From the NCBI GenBank assembly GCA_028023455.1, contig JAQFVV010006293.1, forward strand, positions 4,172,059 through 4,236,058: DNA of 64,000 nt. Direction: 5' to 3'. Within the stretch, counting starts at the first letter, position 1. Each line of letters opens with the position of its first letter. Source of the stretch: Epiperipatus broadwayi. Its lineage: Eukaryota > Onychophora > Udeonychophora > Euonychophora > Peripatidae. The translations under genes and the position numbers were made by a program. Shown in pieces: positions 59,940 to 64,000 of the stretch. A model generated the notes under the pieces. That model worked only from the letters and a program-made list of their open reading frames with translations, was not told the DNA's origin and did no database searches.

Positions 59940-62430
59940 CGTGCAAATCTTTCTTTTTTAACATACTATATATATATATATATATATATACCATATATAT
60001 ATATATACAGTAAATATCAAAATACAAAAGAAAGAAAGTCATTAATGTTAAATTAATTTTTTTATTTATTAATCCAGCATAAAATTATATAAATATCAAA
60101 ATGACTTTAACAATGAAAATAAAAGCTTGCAAACTTCAAACTTATTCATCAGTCAGTGAAAGATAAGACAGTATAGAACAATTTCATTCTTTTTTTATAA
60201 GGAAAAAAGAAAGGGAAGGAAAGTAAATAATGTCTAAAAAAATTTACTTTTTACATTTCTAAAATTAAGTCAGTTATTAAGCCACTACAACTGCAACTTG
60301 AAAAGTTGGTTAAAGAACCCATTACCGATTTCCTTAAAGCTTATATTTTAATCCAAGCTAAAATCTAGAAAACAACAAATCATACATGGCTAGGAAGTGA
60401 GAAACATCATGGGTATGGAGCTGCTTGTCATGCAAACATGATTCCAGATACGATTACATTTCAAATTAACATTATGATTACCATGATAGTAAAAAGATCT
60501 ACAACACACTATAATCAAGCAAAAGAATTCTCTCAGCATGAGAAAGATAGTTATAAAAGAATCTGAATCATCAACACAAAGATCCAGATGGTGACTGAAG
60601 ATTATCTGATGACCTACTATCCAATTTATACAAAGGAACTTTTTTAAAGGCAAAGATACTCAGACATTTCACAATGTGAACTATAAGACTTTGAACTATG
60701 GTTGACTATGCTGGAGTAACATCTTAAATTATATTTTTATAATTTTTTTAATTCTTATTTCACTTGTCAAATTGGTTTCTTTCTTTTTGAAACAGAGAAT
60801 CAATTCAATCCAACCATCAATTATTCTAGATGGAAGGGAGCCATCAATTCAATTTTTTTATTTTTCATCTAATAATAAAATTTAGATGCATCTCCCCAAA
60901 TTTGCTTTTCAATTAATACATTAGTCTACTGACATGAAAAGTAAGACTTTATTCTTATCCAATATTAAACACTAACCCTTTGACAGTGATATATTTTTTA
61001 TGTTCAATGTTTGTGATTCAATTAGCTTAATTATTAATTGTTTATTATTTGGAATGAATGACTAATAACTTTGATGATTGATCTGTTCTATCATAGATTT
61101 ATATGATCATTAGAGTAGGAGGGTATTCAGAATATAAGAGCAACCTTCAACAAATTACAAAATATGGATAGACAAATTGGAAATTAATGAGCAACTGATA
61201 TTAGAAATTTTAGTTAGCAGAGTATTTGCTAAAATATAGGCCTTTTTTATATTGTATTCATGTAAATTTGAAATTATTAAATTAGAATAATGAATAACCA
61301 TTCTATGTCAGGATCAAAGGTGGAGATTGGTAAATAGCTAATGAACACAAACAAACGATCATTATTGAATTAATCAAAACATTTTATTTTTGTTTAAAAA
61401 CAATCATGAATGTAAACCATCATCAAAATTAATTTGTTAAATATTAAATTAAATTAGTCGTCTATCATTTGATTTTTCTATTTTCCAACAAATTACACTA
61501 CACACATATTCGATACACATATCAGATACAAAATACATATACATTGAAATAGAGTACATGTACATTCTTCCTGAGTTTGAACTCTGTGGCATAACAAGAA
61601 TCAAGAAGAGGTAAAGTAAGCGAAGTTATGTAAGTGTGAATTCCATTCCACTCAATCAGTAATTGTTATAGAAGCTCCATAAAACTCAGGTAAATCATCA
61701 GATAACTTACCTGCCCTATCAGGTTTAATATCATATCTTGTAGACCAAATGGACAAATATAGTCAGATAAACCTCTCCTAGAGGGAAAGATCATCTTGTT
61801 GTGTATGCTACCAAATCTGTGGGGCTCTTAAATAAGAACATGGCAGCATACATTCTGTCTTGTTACATATGGTGCATCCAATCATTGGACATGAATTATA
61901 TATATTTAGATTACAATTTTTAGTGAGTCTCATTACATATGGTGCATCCACTCATTGGGCATGAATCACATACATTATGATTATATTATTATATACATAT
62001 GCTTCCAAACTTCAGGAACTCAAAATCATATGATTATATTCATAATATGCTAATAGTTTTAATATGTGATGAATGGAAACTAGACAGATGACAAACAGTG
62101 GTAAACAGATACCAATAAAATAATCATGTAGTCAGACAAATAAATAAAGCATCAAATGAGATATGAAGTAGTGGATAAATAAATAAATAAATAAAATGAT
62201 GATCAAATCAAAATTAAATTGTAACTCTGGTTAAATGCATGACAGCAGGAATGTCTCTATAATGTCTGTCAAATTACTTAACATGTATAAAAAGAATTAG
62301 TTTGGGATAAAAATTGCATAAAGCTATTTTACAGACAAAGATAATAAAATATAATAGATATAGGAATAAAATCAAGGCAATGGAATGGGAAACTAGTAAA
62401 GAAGTTAGCAATGAAATTGAAAGGTAAGAA
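59940..62430. other. AT-rich stretch without recognised gene
   Basis: A (TA)n lies near 59968-60006. Two copies of 'ttacatatggtgcatcca' lie 70 bp apart (61863 and 61933), part of a local duplication. The 87-codon ORF at 60390-60653 (minus) has no recognisable domain. Confidence 0.4.
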
Positions 62431-62439
62431 ATCTAGGTT

Positions 62440-64000
62440 GAACAGATGCAAATTTTTATTAGAAATAGTTAAAAAACTTCTACTTTTAAAAATGTAGTAG
62501 AACAGAATGTAGAAATATCTGGGGGAATTGTCTCAGAAATAATCCAACCTCAAGAAATGCCAATGGTAGTCAAAACACCAACATGAAGAAAGGAACAGAC
62601 TCAAATAATAATATTCTCAACCAGATGATGACAATGATGCAACAAATGCTTATTTACTTGAGTGCCAAAATAGAAAAACAGAATTCTGATTTAAAGTTGA
62701 TGTATCTAATTTGAAAACAGATTTATCTGCCACAGTGGACAAACAAAGTGCTGATTTATCTGACAAAATAGATAAACAAAATATAGAATTAAAAGAAGAA
62801 ATAAAAGAAATAAAAAGGGATATTGATGAAAGAGATTGCAGGTGTCAAATTAGACTAAATGATTTCAGAAAACAAATAGAAAATCAAATTGATAATAAAT
62901 TCATTGAGATAACACACACCTATGATAATTTGAAAATTGTAATGGTATGGTAAAAAACAAGAACAATATCAGTTAAACTGAATAAAGAAATAGAGAAAAT
63001 GCACATAGAAGTAAATCATTTCATGGAAGAATTAAATAATAGGACAGATAATTATGAGATGAAAACTAGATCTATAGAAAATGATAACAGTAGTATAGAA
63101 ATCAGACAAAATTCAATTGAAGCCAAACTCACTCAAAATAGGGACACTATTGAAAAAATAATTGGAAATCAGAATGGTCTACAAAGCCAAGTAGATAATT
63201 TGAACAGATCAATGAGTCAAAAATTTGAGGATCTAAAATTAAATTTTCCAACAAACTAAAAACATTAAAAGAGGAACAAGTCCAAGATATTTGAAAAATT
63301 AAACTATCTGAAAGTGAATGAGATCTAACCACAGAAAAACTAGATCTTATTTTAAGAAAAATTAATGGTATGGGCAACCAATAGAATAACATGGATGAGG
63401 TTTACAAAGAAATAGGGGATCTACCTCAATAGGTAGCATAAAAGAAACAATTTTCACTGAAAACAGTTAAATTACTAACAATCAAATCATAAGATCACCT
63501 ATAAAAGCCTCAAACAATATCAGTATTAGGAACAATGTTATACAAATGAATTCTATTAATCAGGTTGTAAGGCTCAAAACATTTAAGTGATAAACAAATA
63601 AGGCCCCACTCGAACATATAAAGTCTCAATCTATATTTCTCAGTCAACAATAATTTATCAGAGGGTGAGAAATTAATCCTAGCCTACAGCCATTTGCAAG
63701 ATGATGCATTGTCATAGTGGGAGTCTTTGTTTCAAAACCCATCCACATATGATGACTATCAGGCCTTATTAATAAAAAATTTTTGGAACAAGGATAAACA
63801 ACAAGTCTTAATTACAGTATACTTAAACCATTACAAATAAGGAGTTACACACATCCATATTCAAAATCACCTAAGCCTCACAAACTGGCAGGACTTTCAG
63901 CTTTCTTATTTAGGAATCATTACTTATGTAAGTTCGAAGCTGACAAAAAAAAACAACATCACTTATTATATTAGAGACTTAATAAAAATTGAATACAACT
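62440..64000 (+). pseudogene. Degraded retroelement gag, coiled coil then gag core, runs off window
   Basis: Two ORFs, 62711-62953 and 62999-63259, are rich in Lys, Glu, Ile, Asp and Asn with heptad-like spacing (for example ELKEEIKEIKRDIDERD). They predict a long coiled coil interrupted by a stop near 62951. After further stops, 63649-63835 reads EGEKLILAYSHLQDDALS, a stop, then WESLFQNPSTYDDYQALLIK. This matches the gag core of Ty3/gypsy-type elements (L..A..L.G.A..WW), with the first Trp codon changed to TAG. Pol would be expected beyond 64000. LTRs are not seen. Confidence 0.6.

Overview
The window is AT-rich, gene-poor animal DNA; I put it at roughly three-quarters A+T by eye. Spliced coding sequence, long microsatellites, and remnants of LINEs, Ty3/gypsy, mariner, tRNA-derived SINEs and TA-flanked MITEs all point to a large, repeat-laden invertebrate genome. 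I cannot name the species. There is a 500-N assembly gap (11321-11820) and a 16-base match to an Illumina adapter (59748-59763), so this is a short-read-derived assembly.

Only one host gene is well supported. It is a small secreted WAP (four-disulfide-core) protein on the minus strand. A signal-peptide exon (6591-6660) and an eight-cysteine WAP exon (1679-1828) join in phase across an intron of about 4.8 kb. That intron holds a very long CTAT/CTAC microsatellite and an old LINE fragment. No other host gene could be supported. Most short ORFs are AT-rich noise or shadows of repeats.

The most interesting content is a set of self-cleaving-RNA elements. A 2.3 kb block (7736-10019) is made of 456-457 bp units: three complete and one partial head-to-tail, then two more in inverted orientation. 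It is flanked by a 12-bp target-site duplication. Each complete unit carries a 59-nt type I hammerhead ribozyme, which is the design of metazoan retrozymes (non-autonomous retroelements that give circular RNAs). A related family with a ~345 bp unit sits at 47333-48061, inside a LINE, with an 11-bp duplication. A shorter relative sits at 31064-31424 with a 12-bp duplication. All three insertions run from direct to inverted orientation, which suggests a shared fold-back or template-switch step. A separate hammerhead with a canonical core lies at 22452-22510. A degraded GIY-YIG segment resembling Penelope-like elements lies at about 57.6-58.0 kb and is a candidate relic of the kind of machinery that could move such elements.

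Layout: 1-7 kb WAP gene; 7.7-10 kb retrozyme block; 10-15.8 kb AT-rich DNA and the gap; 15.8-19.1 kb Ty3/gypsy pol relic, then a LINE RT split by an 870-bp MITE; 20-24 kb fold-back SINE, tRNA-like sequence, ribozyme and mariner relic; 24-34 kb dispersed repeats, a second MITE copy and fold-back elements; 34-40 kb mostly unrecognised; 40.3-41.2 kb fold-back SINEs; 43.5-48.4 kb two LINE relics and a ribozyme element; 49.2-49.7 kb second CTAT/CTAC array; 49.7-55 kb unrecognised; 55.2-57.1 kb LINE relic; 57.6-60 kb GIY-YIG relic and repeats; 62.4-64 kb degraded retroelement gag running off the end.
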